From: Gemmatimonadaceae bacterium
GTDB lineage: Bacteria; Gemmatimonadota; Gemmatimonadetes; Gemmatimonadales; Gemmatimonadaceae
Direction: 5' to 3'
NCBI GenBank assembly: GCA_035633115.1
Contig: DASQFN010000114.1
Coordinates: 62,001-126,000 of the forward strand
DNA: 64,000 bases
Under the pieces are notes generated by a model. It did not search any database and had not been told where the DNA came from. It saw only the letters and a program-made list of their open reading frames with translations. Of the stretch, positions 33,112 through 41,171 are shown piece after piece. Positions within the stretch are counted from its first letter, which is position 1, and every line of letters begins with the position of its first letter. A program made the translations under genes and the position numbers.

Positions 33112-34083
33112 TTACCGGCGCCGACCCCTCGACGAGCCGCGAGTCGAGCGTGCCCGCGCGCCTCGACCGGCGGAGCCCCTCGTTGCACTTTTCTTTGCGC
33201 TCCGTCCCGGGGCGGATTTTCTCGAGGAGCTTCCCGCTTTTCGAGCGCTCGACGCCGCGCCTCGCGCTCCGCTTCGCCCTCCACTTCGTGCTCCCCGAGC
33301 GCCAGCTGAGGATGCGGTCTTTTTCCTGGCTCCTTTGCGTGCAGCGCCTGCTCGGGACCCGGCACTCTTCCGCGAGCTTCGTCCTCCGGTCGTTCCACCT
33401 GTCCGCTTGGCAGCGCTCTTCCGCGACGACCCGCGAGCTCCCGCGCTTTTCGCGCTCGACTTCCCGGCTGTCGATTTCCCGCTACCACTCCGCGCGGAAG
33501 TTTTTCGTGTCGCGGTAGTCGCTCCGCGGGAAGACGCGCCGGCTGTTCTCCCGGCCGGCCGGGCTTCCGAGCCGCGGGACGTGGATGTGCTGCGTTTCCC
33601 CGGAGACTCAGCCATGCCGCCGGCGGCTGTGTCGGTGCGAGCGCCGGCACCTGACGTATCGGCGGAAGGCTTGGCGTCCTGGTCCTCGAATAGACTTCTG
33701 CCGGTTGCGCCGAAGGCTGATCCGGAATCGCGCGAGGTCGACGCACCCATGAGCGCACGATCGCGATTCGCATTCGTAGAGCCTTTTGGTCTACCGCGTC
33801 TGCCACGCGGGGCACCACCACCGAAAAGATCAGCCTCCTCTTCCTCTTCCTCTTCGACATCATCGGTGTCGGCGGTTTCAGCGGTTTCTTCGTCGTCATC
33901 ATCGACTTCGTCGGCACTGTCCCAAAGGCGATCGCTGTGATCCTCGTTTATCGCCCAGCCGCCGTTTTCTTCATCCTCATCATCCTCGAACGGCCGCTTA
34001 GCACGTCCGAAACCTCCGAGATCATCCGAATCATCGTCCTCGGCAAATCTGAAGGGCTCTCTTAACTCCTCACCGCCTGGCAT
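33112..34083 (-). CDS. Two-part nucleoid-type protein: acidic N-terminus, AT-hook, histone H1-like C-terminus
   Basis: The 323-residue product is strongly polarised. Residues 1-88 are acidic (FAEDDDSDDLGGFGRAKRPF, DEVDDDDEETAETADTDDVE, then a run of glutamates). An AT-hook core (PRGRRGRPKGST, about residue 92-103) follows, then a mixed linker. The last 180 residues are almost only K, R, S, A, G and T, like the histone H1-like AlgP proteins. Such a design may bind DNA through the basic tail and AT-hook while the acidic head modulates or shields charge. The gene is isolated between a hairpin and mqnD. It is the second of three H1-like genes in the window. Confidence 0.8.
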   Translation of the reverse strand: MPGGEELREPFRFAEDDDSDDLGGFGRAKRPFEDDEDEENGGWAINEDHSDRLWDSADEVDDDDEETAETADTDDVEEEEEEEADLFGGGAPRGRRGRPKGSTNANRDRALMGASTSRDSGSAFGATGRSLFEDQDAKPSADTSGAGARTDTAAGGMAESPGKRSTSTSRGSEARPAGRTAGASSRGATTATRKTSARSGSGKSTAGKSSAKSAGARGSSRKSAAKRTGGTTGGRSSRKSAGSRAGAARKGARKKTASSAGARGARSGGRSGARGAASSARKAGSSSRKSAPGRSAKKSATRGSAGRGARARSTRGSSRGRRR

Positions 34084-34227
34084 ACGTCCCCCTGTTGCGT
34101 TTCAATTTACCGAGTCGAAATGCATGATCGTCGGCCCCGCCAAGCTGCACGTCGCGTGCCTTATGTTACTGCTCCAGCAAGTGCGTGGCGCCGGTCTCAC
34201 TCCGAATACAACGGCGCCCATACGTCG

Positions 34228-35073
34228 TCAAGTAGGGCGGTCATCGACAAACTCGACCGTGACAGGGTGCGGAATGATCCCTGCCTCCACGCCCCGGGCG
34301 AGGAAGAGACGAATAGCTTCCCGCCCGCGGTCTCCATAGTCGAGTGTCCAGTCGTTTACATACATGCCGACGAAGGTGTCAGCGTCCGAGCGTGCCAGGT
34401 CTCTGGCATAGCGCATAGCGTGGTCGAGCGCATCAGCGCGGTGGCTGAGCCCGTAAGCAATGCTTTCACGGAGGTGCCTCGAAACCCTTCGCTTGAGGCC
34501 TTCATCGAGGTCTTTCCGAATGACGTTCCCGCCGAGCGGCAAGGGGAGACCTGTCTCGTTGAACCACCACTCTCCCATGTCGGCAACCAGGTGAAGGCCC
34601 TGCGTGGCGTAAGTGAGCTGCCCTTCGTGAATCAGAAGCCCTGCGTCGATCTCACCGTCGAGCACGGCGTCGTCGATCTTGTCGAACGGCATGAATACCG
34701 GCTCGAAGTCAGGCTGGTAGAGACGCAATGCCAGATACGCGCTCGTCAATGGGCCGGGTACCCCGATTCTTCGCCCGCGCAGATCGTCCTTTGTCATTAC
34801 CGAGCGTGTGACGAGTCGAGGTCCGTACCGATCCCCCATGGATGCGCCGTGGGACAGCAACGCATAGCGCTCCGAGAGGTAGGCGTAGGCATGAATTGAA
34901 ACGGCGGTGACCTCGAGCTCGCCCTTCAATGCCCGCTGGTTCAAAGTCTCGATATCCTGCAGCTCGTGGACGTACTCGACGCCATCGACATCGATCTTCC
35001 CGGTAGCGAGCGCATAAAACATGAACGCGTCGTCCGAATCCGGGCTGTGGGCGAGATGTATTACCTCCGTCAT
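34228..35073 (-). CDS. mqnD: MqnD-like 1,4-dihydroxy-6-naphthoate synthase (futalosine menaquinone pathway)
   Basis: The 281-residue protein fits MqnD, which converts cyclic de-hypoxanthine futalosine to dihydroxynaphthoate: the N-terminal HSPDSDDAFMFYALATGKID, VTAVSIHAYAYLSERYALLS, GRRIGVPGPLTSAYLALRLY, and LIHEGQLTYATQGLHLVADM follow the periplasmic-binding-protein-like fold of MqnA/MqnD. It would act in the cytosol. No other mqn genes are in the window. The start overlaps the zinc-ribbon gene stop in ATGA (35070-35073), so it is the second gene of a small operon. MqnA-type misassignment is possible but the N-terminal motif favours MqnD. Confidence 0.85.
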   Translation of the reverse strand: MTEVIHLAHSPDSDDAFMFYALATGKIDVDGVEYVHELQDIETLNQRALKGELEVTAVSIHAYAYLSERYALLSHGASMGDRYGPRLVTRSVMTKDDLRGRRIGVPGPLTSAYLALRLYQPDFEPVFMPFDKIDDAVLDGEIDAGLLIHEGQLTYATQGLHLVADMGEWWFNETGLPLPLGGNVIRKDLDEGLKRRVSRHLRESIAYGLSHRADALDHAMRYARDLARSDADTFVGMYVNDWTLDYGDRGREAIRLFLARGVEAGIIPHPVTVEFVDDRPT

Positions 35074-35936
35074 CCCTTGGTTCCAAGCGAGCGGCGTGCA
35101 TTGGCAACGGCGTTCACGATATCGTCGCGATGCCGATCGTATTCCGGCAGTTTTTTCGATGCCTCGGTCTTCTCTACGGCGAGTATCCTGGATTCGTACC
35201 GACGGCGTGCTGCCGTGTCTTCGGACAGCGAAGCAATGCGGGCACCGAGTATGAGTCCGAGAAGGTGGTTTGGATTCTCGAGAAGAATCGTGTCCGCCTG
35301 TGCCTTGGCGAGCGGAATGGCACCTGCCACTTCAGCGATGCGCCCCATGTCGTAGCGGTGGTCGAGTGTCATCGGCGTGATGAGCCGGTACGCCTCGATT
35401 GCCATGGGCGCGAAAAAAAGAACGCTATCAGTCTTTCCCGCGCTGGCGAGCAGCATCACTCTGTTGAAAAGCCGCTCGGCGCGCTCCTCGGGTGACATCC
35501 TGGAAATGTCCGGTCCCCGACTGCCCGGCATCGCTCCCGTGGCGGGGTCGTCCGGAAGGGGGCTCGCTTCGCCGAGTGCTGCCTGAGGTAACGCGTTCAG
35601 CGGAGCATCGAGGCTGCTGCCGCGGCTGGCGTTGAAAAACTTTCCGGCAGACATCGCCAACAGAGCTAGAAGAGTTATGGCAGCGATAGCCCAGGGAAGG
35701 GAAGACGTGATCCCTCCGCGTACGGCAGGCGGCGATGCGAGTGGCACGGACGAGGGAATCGCGGTGCCCACTGGCTTGCCGCAGCGGTGACAGAAGCGCG
35801 CGCCGGGAGACAGGGAAGCCTGGCAGCCCGCGCACGCCGATGCAGAAAGTGTAGCGCCGCATTCGGCGCAAAAGCGGCCATGGCCTGCCGCGCCGCAGGC
35901 CGCACAGACGAGTTCTGGAGAAGACGGGGACGTCAT
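35070..35936 (-). CDS. Double zinc-ribbon membrane protein with TPR-like region
   Basis: The 288-residue protein opens with four CxxC knuckles (VCAACGAAGHGRFCAECGAT, ACAGCQASLSPGARFCHRCG), a double zinc ribbon. A single transmembrane helix follows (SLPWAIAAITLLALLAMSAG). The C-terminal half (SPEERAERLFNRVMLLASAG, LAKAQADTILLENPNHLLGL, ARIASLSEDTAARRRYESRI) looks like tetratricopeptide-type helical pairs on the outer side. The function is unknown. It precedes mqnD with ATGA overlap and starts 37 bases downstream of the CBS gene. Confidence 0.75.
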   Translation of the reverse strand: MTSPSSPELVCAACGAAGHGRFCAECGATLSASACAGCQASLSPGARFCHRCGKPVGTAIPSSVPLASPPAVRGGITSSLPWAIAAITLLALLAMSAGKFFNASRGSSLDAPLNALPQAALGEASPLPDDPATGAMPGSRGPDISRMSPEERAERLFNRVMLLASAGKTDSVLFFAPMAIEAYRLITPMTLDHRYDMGRIAEVAGAIPLAKAQADTILLENPNHLLGLILGARIASLSEDTAARRRYESRILAVEKTEASKKLPEYDRHRDDIVNAVANARRSLGTKG

Positions 35937-35973
35937 GGCCTAGAACCTAAACAGGCCATGACGCCAGCGCTCG

Positions 35974-36414
35974 TCAATCCGCGTGCTTGCCGTAGGGGCG
36001 AGAGATCTGTTCGACCGTCTTTTCCGCTTTCAGACTGTCCCCTGCCTCGAGAACGATGTCCGCCTGGGATACGATGCCGACCAGGTCACCGCGCTCGTCG
36101 ACGATTGGAATTCGGCGCACCTGTTCTTCGGCCATCAGGCTCATGACGCGATCGATATTTTCGTCGGGCCGACACGTTGAGACGTTATCGGTCATCGCCT
36201 CTCTCACCGGACAATCGCTGGTGTGGCCCTCAGCGACGTGACGCATGGCGATGTCACGATCGGTGACCACTCCCACAAGCCGGCGTGAGCCTTCGCTTTC
36301 GACGACGGGGAGCATTCCGACGTTGTGGTCCTTCATTATTCTCGCGGCTTCAGTGATTGGCGTGTCCGGCGTCACCGTGCTGGGATCGGCGGACATGATG
36401 TCCTGGATCTTCAT
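35974..36414 (-). CDS. Tandem CBS-domain protein
   Basis: The 146-residue protein consists of two CBS motifs: IMSADPSTVTPDTPITEAAR ... GVVTDRDIAMR and AMTDNVSTCRPDENIDRVMS ... GIVSQADIVLE. Such stand-alone Bateman modules bind adenosine nucleotides and regulate partners. There is no attached catalytic domain. The C-terminus (KTVEQISRPYGKHAD) is typical of the many free CBS proteins in environmental bacteria. It is the first gene of a possible leftward operon with the zinc-ribbon protein and mqnD, and is divergent from glnA. Confidence 0.92.
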   Translation of the reverse strand: MKIQDIMSADPSTVTPDTPITEAARIMKDHNVGMLPVVESEGSRRLVGVVTDRDIAMRHVAEGHTSDCPVREAMTDNVSTCRPDENIDRVMSLMAEEQVRRIPIVDERGDLVGIVSQADIVLEAGDSLKAEKTVEQISRPYGKHAD

Positions 36415-36483
36415 CGTTGAATGCTCCTGGGTCGGCGGGTTTTTGGGCTCGGCGGCAGCGTGAGTATGGGAATGGGTCGCGCA

Positions 36484-36505
36484 AGGTTCATGCGAGGTTC
36501 ATGCG
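36484..36505. repeat. Short tandem direct repeat in the CBS-glnA intergenic region
   Basis: The 11-base unit AGGTTCATGCG occurs twice in tandem, followed by AGG. It lies in the 358-base gap between the divergent CBS and glnA genes. It may be a binding site or chance. Besides this repeat and the glnA promoter I see nothing clear in the gap. Confidence 0.4.
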
Positions 36506-36697
36506 AGGTACCGTTGGTCGAATCACACTCCAGTTTGGTCGGATCGTGCCGGTTTACAGGCTGATGGAGAGGGCACCGAGCAAACCGCGTCGCCCCACCG
36601 AAATTACCAACTTGCAGCGACTTGAGTGCATTTATGAGATTTTGGAGCGCAAAACCACGAGAAATCCGCGAAATGGTGCATGTCGTGCACGTTTCGT

Positions 36698-36726
36698 TTG
36701 ACACTCCGCACGAATTGCCGTAGCTT
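36698..36726 (+). promoter_or_regulatory. Predicted glnA promoter
   Basis: TTGACA (36698-36703) and TAGCTT (36721-36726) are 17 bases apart, giving a predicted transcription start near 36733, 40 bases before the TTG start codon. No sigma-54 (GG-N10-GC) element was seen at this place. Confidence 0.55.
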
Positions 36727-36772
36727 CCCGCCTTCCAAAAAAACCTTCCGCTACCGCCACCTAGAGGCAGCC

Positions 36773-38140
36773 TTGCCACCCAAATCCCGTTCGACCGTGC
36801 CGGATACTTCCGGCGCGAGCAAGAAGGATATTCTCGACCTTGCCGCAAAGAACAACGTTCGATTTCTGCGCCTGCAATTCACGGACATCCTCGGCATCAA
36901 CAAGAACGTCGAGATTCCGCAGACGCAGTTTCAGAAGGCGCTCGAAGGCGACATCATGTTCGACGGCTCTTCGATCGAAGGCTTCGTCCGAATCGAAGAA
37001 TCCGACATGCTGCTCGCCCCTGACCTCGCGACTTTTCAGGTATTCCCGTGGGGCGATCCGGACAACCGAGTCGGACGACTGATCTGCGACATCACGACGC
37101 CGGATGGTGAGCCGTTCGACGGTGACTGTCGAGCTGTGCTGCGCCGCCAGCTGGACAGAGCGCGACAGATGGGATTCAGCACGATGAACGCGGGCATGGA
37201 AGCCGAGTTCTTCATGTTCAAGCTTGGCCCGGATGGTGAAGCGACTACGGTGACGCACGACGTTGGAGCTTACTTCGATCTCGCGCCCGTGGACCTTGGT
37301 GAAGACGCGCGCCGGGCGGTGGTGGATGTTCTGGAGCAGATGGGATTCGAGGTTGAAGCCGCGCACCACGAGGTCGCGCACGGCCAGCACGAAATCGACT
37401 TTCGCTACGCGGATGCGCTGAAGACCGCCGACAACATTGCGACTTTCAGGTTCGTCGTGCGGCATGTGGCGCAGCAGTTCGGCCTCATGGCGTCGTTCAT
37501 GCCCAAGCCGGTCTACGGGCAGAACGGCAGCGGCATGCACACGCATCAGTCGCTGTTCAAGGGGAAGGAGAACGCATTCTGGGACAAGGATGCGAAATGG
37601 CAGCTGTCACAGACCGCGCTGCACTACATCGGCGGGCTTCTCAATCACGCTCGCGGGTTCTGCGCGATCACCAATCCTCTCGTGAACTCATACAAGCGCC
37701 TCGTTCCGGGGTTCGAGGCGCCGGTGAACGTCGCATGGTCGATGCGGAACAGAACACCGATGATTCGCATTCCGGACCGCCGGGGACTCGGCACACGGTG
37801 CGAGCTGCGAATTCCCGATCCCTCGGCGAATCCCTATCTGGCTCTTGCAGTGCAGCTCGCGGCGGGCCTGGATGGAATCGAAAAGAAGGCTGATGCGCGG
37901 GAACCGGTGAACACGAATATCTGGGAGATGTCGCATCGCGAGAAGCGCAGACTGAAGATCGACGACCTCCCTCACAATCTCGAGGAGGCGTGCAATGAGC
38001 TCGAGCGAGACCAGGTGATCAAGGACGCCCTCGGTGAGCACATCACATCGAATTTCCTGGAAGCCAAGAGGCTCGAATGGGAGGAATACATCACCCAGGT
38101 CTCACAATGGGAGCTCGATAATTATCTGGCGAAGTACTGA
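36773..38140 (+). CDS. glnA: Glutamine synthetase, type I
   Basis: GlnA makes glutamine from glutamate, ammonia and ATP. The 455-residue protein shows the family signatures FDGSSIEGFVRIEESDMLL, NAGMEAEFFMF, HEVAHGQHEIDFRYADALKT, NGSGMHTHQSLF (ATP region), KRLVPGFEAPVNVAWSMRNR and RTPMIRIP. Its length and lack of the C-terminal adenylylation loop signature seen in the beta type indicate the feedback-regulated GSI-alpha form; this is inference. No ATG gives a normal N-terminus; a TTG at 36773 with AGAGGC upstream is the best start. The longer frame to 36680 runs across the promoter. Confidence 0.95.
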   Translation: MPPKSRSTVPDTSGASKKDILDLAAKNNVRFLRLQFTDILGINKNVEIPQTQFQKALEGDIMFDGSSIEGFVRIEESDMLLAPDLATFQVFPWGDPDNRVGRLICDITTPDGEPFDGDCRAVLRRQLDRARQMGFSTMNAGMEAEFFMFKLGPDGEATTVTHDVGAYFDLAPVDLGEDARRAVVDVLEQMGFEVEAAHHEVAHGQHEIDFRYADALKTADNIATFRFVVRHVAQQFGLMASFMPKPVYGQNGSGMHTHQSLFKGKENAFWDKDAKWQLSQTALHYIGGLLNHARGFCAITNPLVNSYKRLVPGFEAPVNVAWSMRNRTPMIRIPDRRGLGTRCELRIPDPSANPYLALAVQLAAGLDGIEKKADAREPVNTNIWEMSHREKRRLKIDDLPHNLEEACNELERDQVIKDALGEHITSNFLEAKRLEWEEYITQVSQWELDNYLAKY

Positions 38141-38172
38141 GCCGACGGCGGCACCAGGTACACCGTGATTAC

Positions 38173-38207
38173 AAGCCAGCAGCGGATTCAGCGCTGCTGG
38201 CTTTTTT
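38173..38207 (+). terminator. Rho-independent terminator of glnA
   Basis: AAGCCAGCAGCG and CGCTGCTGGCTT form a 12-bp stem around GATTCAG, followed by TTTTTG. It lies 33 bases after the glnA stop codon and isolates glnA from the sigma-factor operon. Confidence 0.95.
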
Positions 38208-38250
38208 GTCACTTGGCGGCTGAAAACGCGCCACTGTAGATTCGCGGCAG

Positions 38251-38865
38251 ATGAATCCATCCGAGCAGGAGCTGCCGTATACTCGTGACATCCGATCAAA
38301 CGCGGAGGACGTTGCGTTGATCCGGAGAATGTGCGACGCCGATGAAACGGCGCTCGGTGCTCTGTACGATCGCTGGATGCGGTCACTGCATTCTCTTGTG
38401 GTTCATCTGCTCAAGGATCCGGATGAAGCTGAAGACGTGGTCGAAGAAACATTCTGGCAGGCATGGCGAAAGGCGTCGTCTTACGAGCCTTCACGTGGAG
38501 CTGTTTCCACCTGGCTTCTCACCATTGGGCGTCGCCGGGCGCTCGACAGATTGCGTGCGAAAGCGCGTCGTCGCGAAGATTCACTGACCCGAGAGGGATG
38601 GGTGCTGGCCGAGATGCCGTCGAATGCGCCTGATCCATTGCAGACAACAGAAGGTGCCGAGCGCCGAAGGCATGTTCTCGCTGCGCTGCGCGAGCTGCCG
38701 GAGGAGCAGCGCGAAGTACTGGAGCTCGGATATTTCAAGGGGCTTACTCAGCCGGAGATCGCCGAGGCGACGGGCCAGCCGCTCGGAACCGTGAAGACGC
38801 GGATGCGTTTGGCGATGCAGAAGCTCCGGGAGCCATTGTCGATGTATCGCGAGAGCGCGCCGTGA
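38251..38865 (+). CDS. ECF (sigma-70 family) RNA polymerase sigma factor
   Basis: The 204-residue protein has region 2 (DADETALGALYDRWMRSLHS, LKDPDEAEDVVEETFWQAWR) and region 4 (LPEEQREVLELGYFKGLTQP, EIAEATGQPLGTVKTRMRLA). It is similar to SigK-type sigma factors whose partner is an RskA-like membrane anti-sigma factor. The following gene overlaps its stop by four bases (GTGA at 38862) and encodes just such a protein. The signal sensed is unknown. Extracytoplasmic factors often activate their own operon; no promoter motif could be confirmed. Confidence 0.95.
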   Translation: MNPSEQELPYTRDIRSNAEDVALIRRMCDADETALGALYDRWMRSLHSLVVHLLKDPDEAEDVVEETFWQAWRKASSYEPSRGAVSTWLLTIGRRRALDRLRAKARRREDSLTREGWVLAEMPSNAPDPLQTTEGAERRRHVLAALRELPEEQREVLELGYFKGLTQPEIAEATGQPLGTVKTRMRLAMQKLREPLSMYRESAP

Positions 38866-39788
38866 CGGACATGAGCCACGAGGAAGCGTACTCCGAGCTG
38901 GCTGCGATTGCTCTCGGCGCAGCGTCGACCGAGGTGAGCGCCGCGGTGCGGGAGCATGCGGCAGCCTGCCCGGAGTGCGGCCCGGAGCTGGTGGCGATGG
39001 AAGAAGCTGTCGCCCAGCTCGGGCAGCTGGTACCGTCCGCAGTGGTGAATCGTGGGCGCGCCGCCGGGATTCGCTCACGCCTGGTGATGCGCGCGCGCGG
39101 AGAGCGTGAAACGCGGTCTTCGGCAGCTCCAAGGGCGCGTCCGGACCTTGCACGAGGAGTTGCAAGCCTTACGGGATTGGGGCACAAGCTCACGCCTGAG
39201 TCTCAGCGAGCAGTCGAAGCAGAAATAAGGAAGGTCGCGCCACAGGAGAAGCGGCGGACGTTCGTGAGCGGGCCTGTTCTCCTGGCTCTTGCGGCCTCCA
39301 TTGCCTTCGTGGTCGTAGCGGTTCAGCTGGGGCGCGTGATGGCTGAACGTGACGCGTTGCGTGCCGAGGTTGCCTCGGGCGCGGATACCGCCAACGCACC
39401 TGGCACCACGGGAGGGCGGCGCGCGGAGAACGAAGCGCTGGTCGCCGCAATGGCGAGCCCCGATGTGAAGATCGTTCCGCTCGCGAGCGGAAATGCGACA
39501 CGAATGGGTCGTATGTTCTGGAATCCATCGTCGAACGACTGGACGTTCGTGGTTTACACGATGCCTCCACCGAAGCCGGGAATGACGTATCAGATCTGGC
39601 TGGTAACCGACAGTACGAAGATCTCAGCAGGCACATTCAACCCGGATCAGCGTGGACACGCGTTCATGCAGGCGAAGTACGCTCTCGACAGAGATGCGTT
39701 GAAGGCAGTCGCTGTAACGGAAGAGCCGGCCGGAGGAATGCCTGCTCCGACTGGCCCGATAGTGATCTCGGGGTCAGCGACTCCCTAG
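38862..39788 (+). CDS. RskA-like membrane anti-sigma factor
   Basis: The 308-residue protein has an N-terminal zinc-binding anti-sigma (ZAS-type) domain with HAAACPEC, a transmembrane helix (VSGPVLLALAASIAFVVVAV) and a C-terminal extracytoplasmic domain of the anti-sigma-K type (PPPKPGMTYQIWLVTDSTKI, AFMQAKYALDRDALKAVAVT, EPAGGMPAPTGPIVISG). It would hold the sigma factor at the membrane until proteolysis. The GTG start shares GTGA with the sigma-factor stop. The 3' end overlaps the stop codon of a tiny leftward basic ORF. Confidence 0.92.
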   Translation: MTDMSHEEAYSELAAIALGAASTEVSAAVREHAAACPECGPELVAMEEAVAQLGQLVPSAVVNRGRAAGIRSRLVMRARGERETRSSAAPRARPDLARGVASLTGLGHKLTPESQRAVEAEIRKVAPQEKRRTFVSGPVLLALAASIAFVVVAVQLGRVMAERDALRAEVASGADTANAPGTTGGRRAENEALVAAMASPDVKIVPLASGNATRMGRMFWNPSSNDWTFVVYTMPPPKPGMTYQIWLVTDSTKISAGTFNPDQRGHAFMQAKYALDRDALKAVAVTEEPAGGMPAPTGPIVISGSATP

Positions 39789-39841
39789 GACGATTTGCGT
39801 CTCGAGGATTTCCGTCCGGATGATTTTTTTCGCGCTGCCAT
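39785..39841 (-). CDS. Possible 18-residue polybasic micropeptide (H1-like)
   Basis: An ATG at 39841, with GGGAAGGG eight to fifteen bases upstream, opens a frame reading MAARKKSSGRKSSRRKSS. This is very like the first residues of the H1-like protein at 14436-14894 and the repetitive basic tails of such proteins. It may be a genuine micropeptide that binds nucleic acid or a residue of a longer gene. Its stop overlaps that of the convergent anti-sigma gene. With only 18 codons chance cannot be excluded; the composition and the ribosome site argue for it. Confidence 0.4.
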   Translation of the reverse strand: MAARKKSSGRKSSRRKSS

Positions 39842-39874
39842 GAAAGCCCTTCCCAGCGAGATGTGAATAGCGGC

Positions 39875-40996
39875 TCATGCCGCAAGTGTTCTGGCGTGAG
39901 CCAGGCAATAGTCGAAATAGTCGAGACTGGCGTCGGCGCGCACGATCAATCCTTCGGCGATACCGGTGCGCGACCGAGGTATCGAGCGCACCTGCGGCTC
40001 GATTACGTGTGAGAGCCAGCCTTCCGCATGGCCGATATCGATGATCGCGTGTGCGCCGTAGTAGACAACGGTCTTCTTGCGAATGCCGACGCGCAACGCG
40101 CCGTGGACGAGCCGTGTGCAACGCTGCGGCGCAAGGAGCTCGACTGCGCCGAGCGCACCCTGTGCGCGAAAGGCATTTCGTCGAGCGATGCTGCACCATA
40201 GCATGACATTGACGCCGGCAAGAATCTGCCACGGCAGCTCCGAGGCCCGCGGTGCTTCCAGGGCAAGGTCCGTAATGAGCCTGTGGAATAAGTGCGTGTG
40301 CACAGCGTGACTCCGGCCGCGACCCATCTCATCCCAGTAGTTCGAAGCCATCTCTATCTTCACTTCACCGCGTGTCCCTACCTGCGCCAGGGCAACGAGG
40401 TCGTCGAAGGCAGCCTCTCCCGCACACTCCATCCGGAAGAACCACTCGAGTTGGCGCCTGTCGGCTTCGCACGCCACAAAGGTGTAGAGGTCGTGCTCGT
40501 ACAGCGGATGCGCAAACGCCGCATTGCGATACCATGCAGCAAAATCCTCGGGCGCAGCGGGCAAGCCGTCCGGAGAAAGGTCATACACGGAGTGAGCGCG
40601 GCGGAGCATGTCACGCTCCCAGGGCGCTTCGAGCTCGAGCATCAGCCTGCAGGACAGCGGGTGAAACTGATAATCAGCTGCGTTCTCCTGTGGCAGCTTC
40701 ATGTGCTGCTGGTAAATCAAGAGAAGCGCACGATGCAGCTCGTCGCGTGCAGAATGATCTATCCAGCCCGCGCTCTGTCGGTCCGTCGTGCGGTCTTCCG
40801 GATACGCTTTTTGGGCCAATCGTCCAGCTTCTGACACGATTTCTGACTCGAACGCTGGATTGCGTTTCAGAAACTCGTCAAGCGACAGCTCGGTCAGGAT
40901 CCTGTTCAGGCGCTGCGAAAAACTCTCTTTGCGGTGACGTGACAACTCGCTCTTCGGAAGCAGTAGAACTTCCGGGAGCTCAATGGTTTCCAACAT
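39875..40996 (-). CDS. Haem-oxygenase-like diiron oxidase (iron-containing redox enzyme family)
   Basis: The 373-residue protein belongs to the helical haem-oxygenase-like fold (PF14518-like), a superfamily including SznF, BesC, UndA and CADD, which use two irons and O2 to oxidise amino acids, amines or fatty acids. Candidate ligands are E190/E194 (RMECAGEAAFDDL), E215 and the motif NYWDEMGRGRSHAVHTH (E223, H230-H235), and D320-x2-H323 (GAHAIIDIGHAEGW). The first 90 residues are an extra helical domain. It lies divergent from a methyltransferase, ATP-grasp and small-protein operon, and a 63-codon ORF overlaps its start by 17 bases. The substrate is unknown. Sequence alone cannot tell desaturase from N-oxygenase activity. 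Confidence 0.8.
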   Translation of the reverse strand: MLETIELPEVLLLPKSELSRHRKESFSQRLNRILTELSLDEFLKRNPAFESEIVSEAGRLAQKAYPEDRTTDRQSAGWIDHSARDELHRALLLIYQQHMKLPQENAADYQFHPLSCRLMLELEAPWERDMLRRAHSVYDLSPDGLPAAPEDFAAWYRNAAFAHPLYEHDLYTFVACEADRRQLEWFFRMECAGEAAFDDLVALAQVGTRGEVKIEMASNYWDEMGRGRSHAVHTHLFHRLITDLALEAPRASELPWQILAGVNVMLWCSIARRNAFRAQGALGAVELLAPQRCTRLVHGALRVGIRKKTVVYYGAHAIIDIGHAEGWLSHVIEPQVRSIPRSRTGIAEGLIVRADASLDYFDYCLAHARTLAA

Positions 40997-41171
40997 CGAA
41001 CCAACTGTTCATGCGGAGTCCGGCATCTATAGACGGTGCGTTGCTTGCATCCAGCGAGTAACCACCGTCCTCTTTTGCAAGAGGCGAGCCTTTTACCGCA
41101 TCCGACATACAGGTAGCCAGTGCCATATCGGTACGGACGGCCAACGCCATCTTCGTCCGCGCTGCTATCAC
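40980..41171 (-). CDS. Candidate 63-residue precursor peptide overlapping the oxidase start
   Basis: A GTG at 41171 opens 63 codons ending TGA at 40980, overlapping the oxidase ATG (40996) by 17 bases. The product has a natural-looking composition: MIAARTKMALAVRTDMALAT, then CMSDAVKGSPLAKEDGGYSL and a tail DAGLRMNSWFDVGNH with tryptophan, phenylalanine and histidine. Short peptides of this size just before oxidases occur as ribosomal peptide precursors. No ribosome site precedes the GTG; in-frame ATGs at 41150, 41126 and 41108 could start it later. It overlaps the divergent methyltransferase start by about 50 bases. It may be a chance frame. Confidence 0.35.
   Translation of the reverse strand: MIAARTKMALAVRTDMALATCMSDAVKGSPLAKEDGGYSLDASNAPSIDAGLRMNSWFDVGNH

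Noticed and set aside
33035-33940. A 301-codon rightward frame antisense to the H1-like gene
   Set aside because: It is the mirror of a repetitive, GC-rich coding sequence and is arginine/proline/alanine-rich without any fold or start context.
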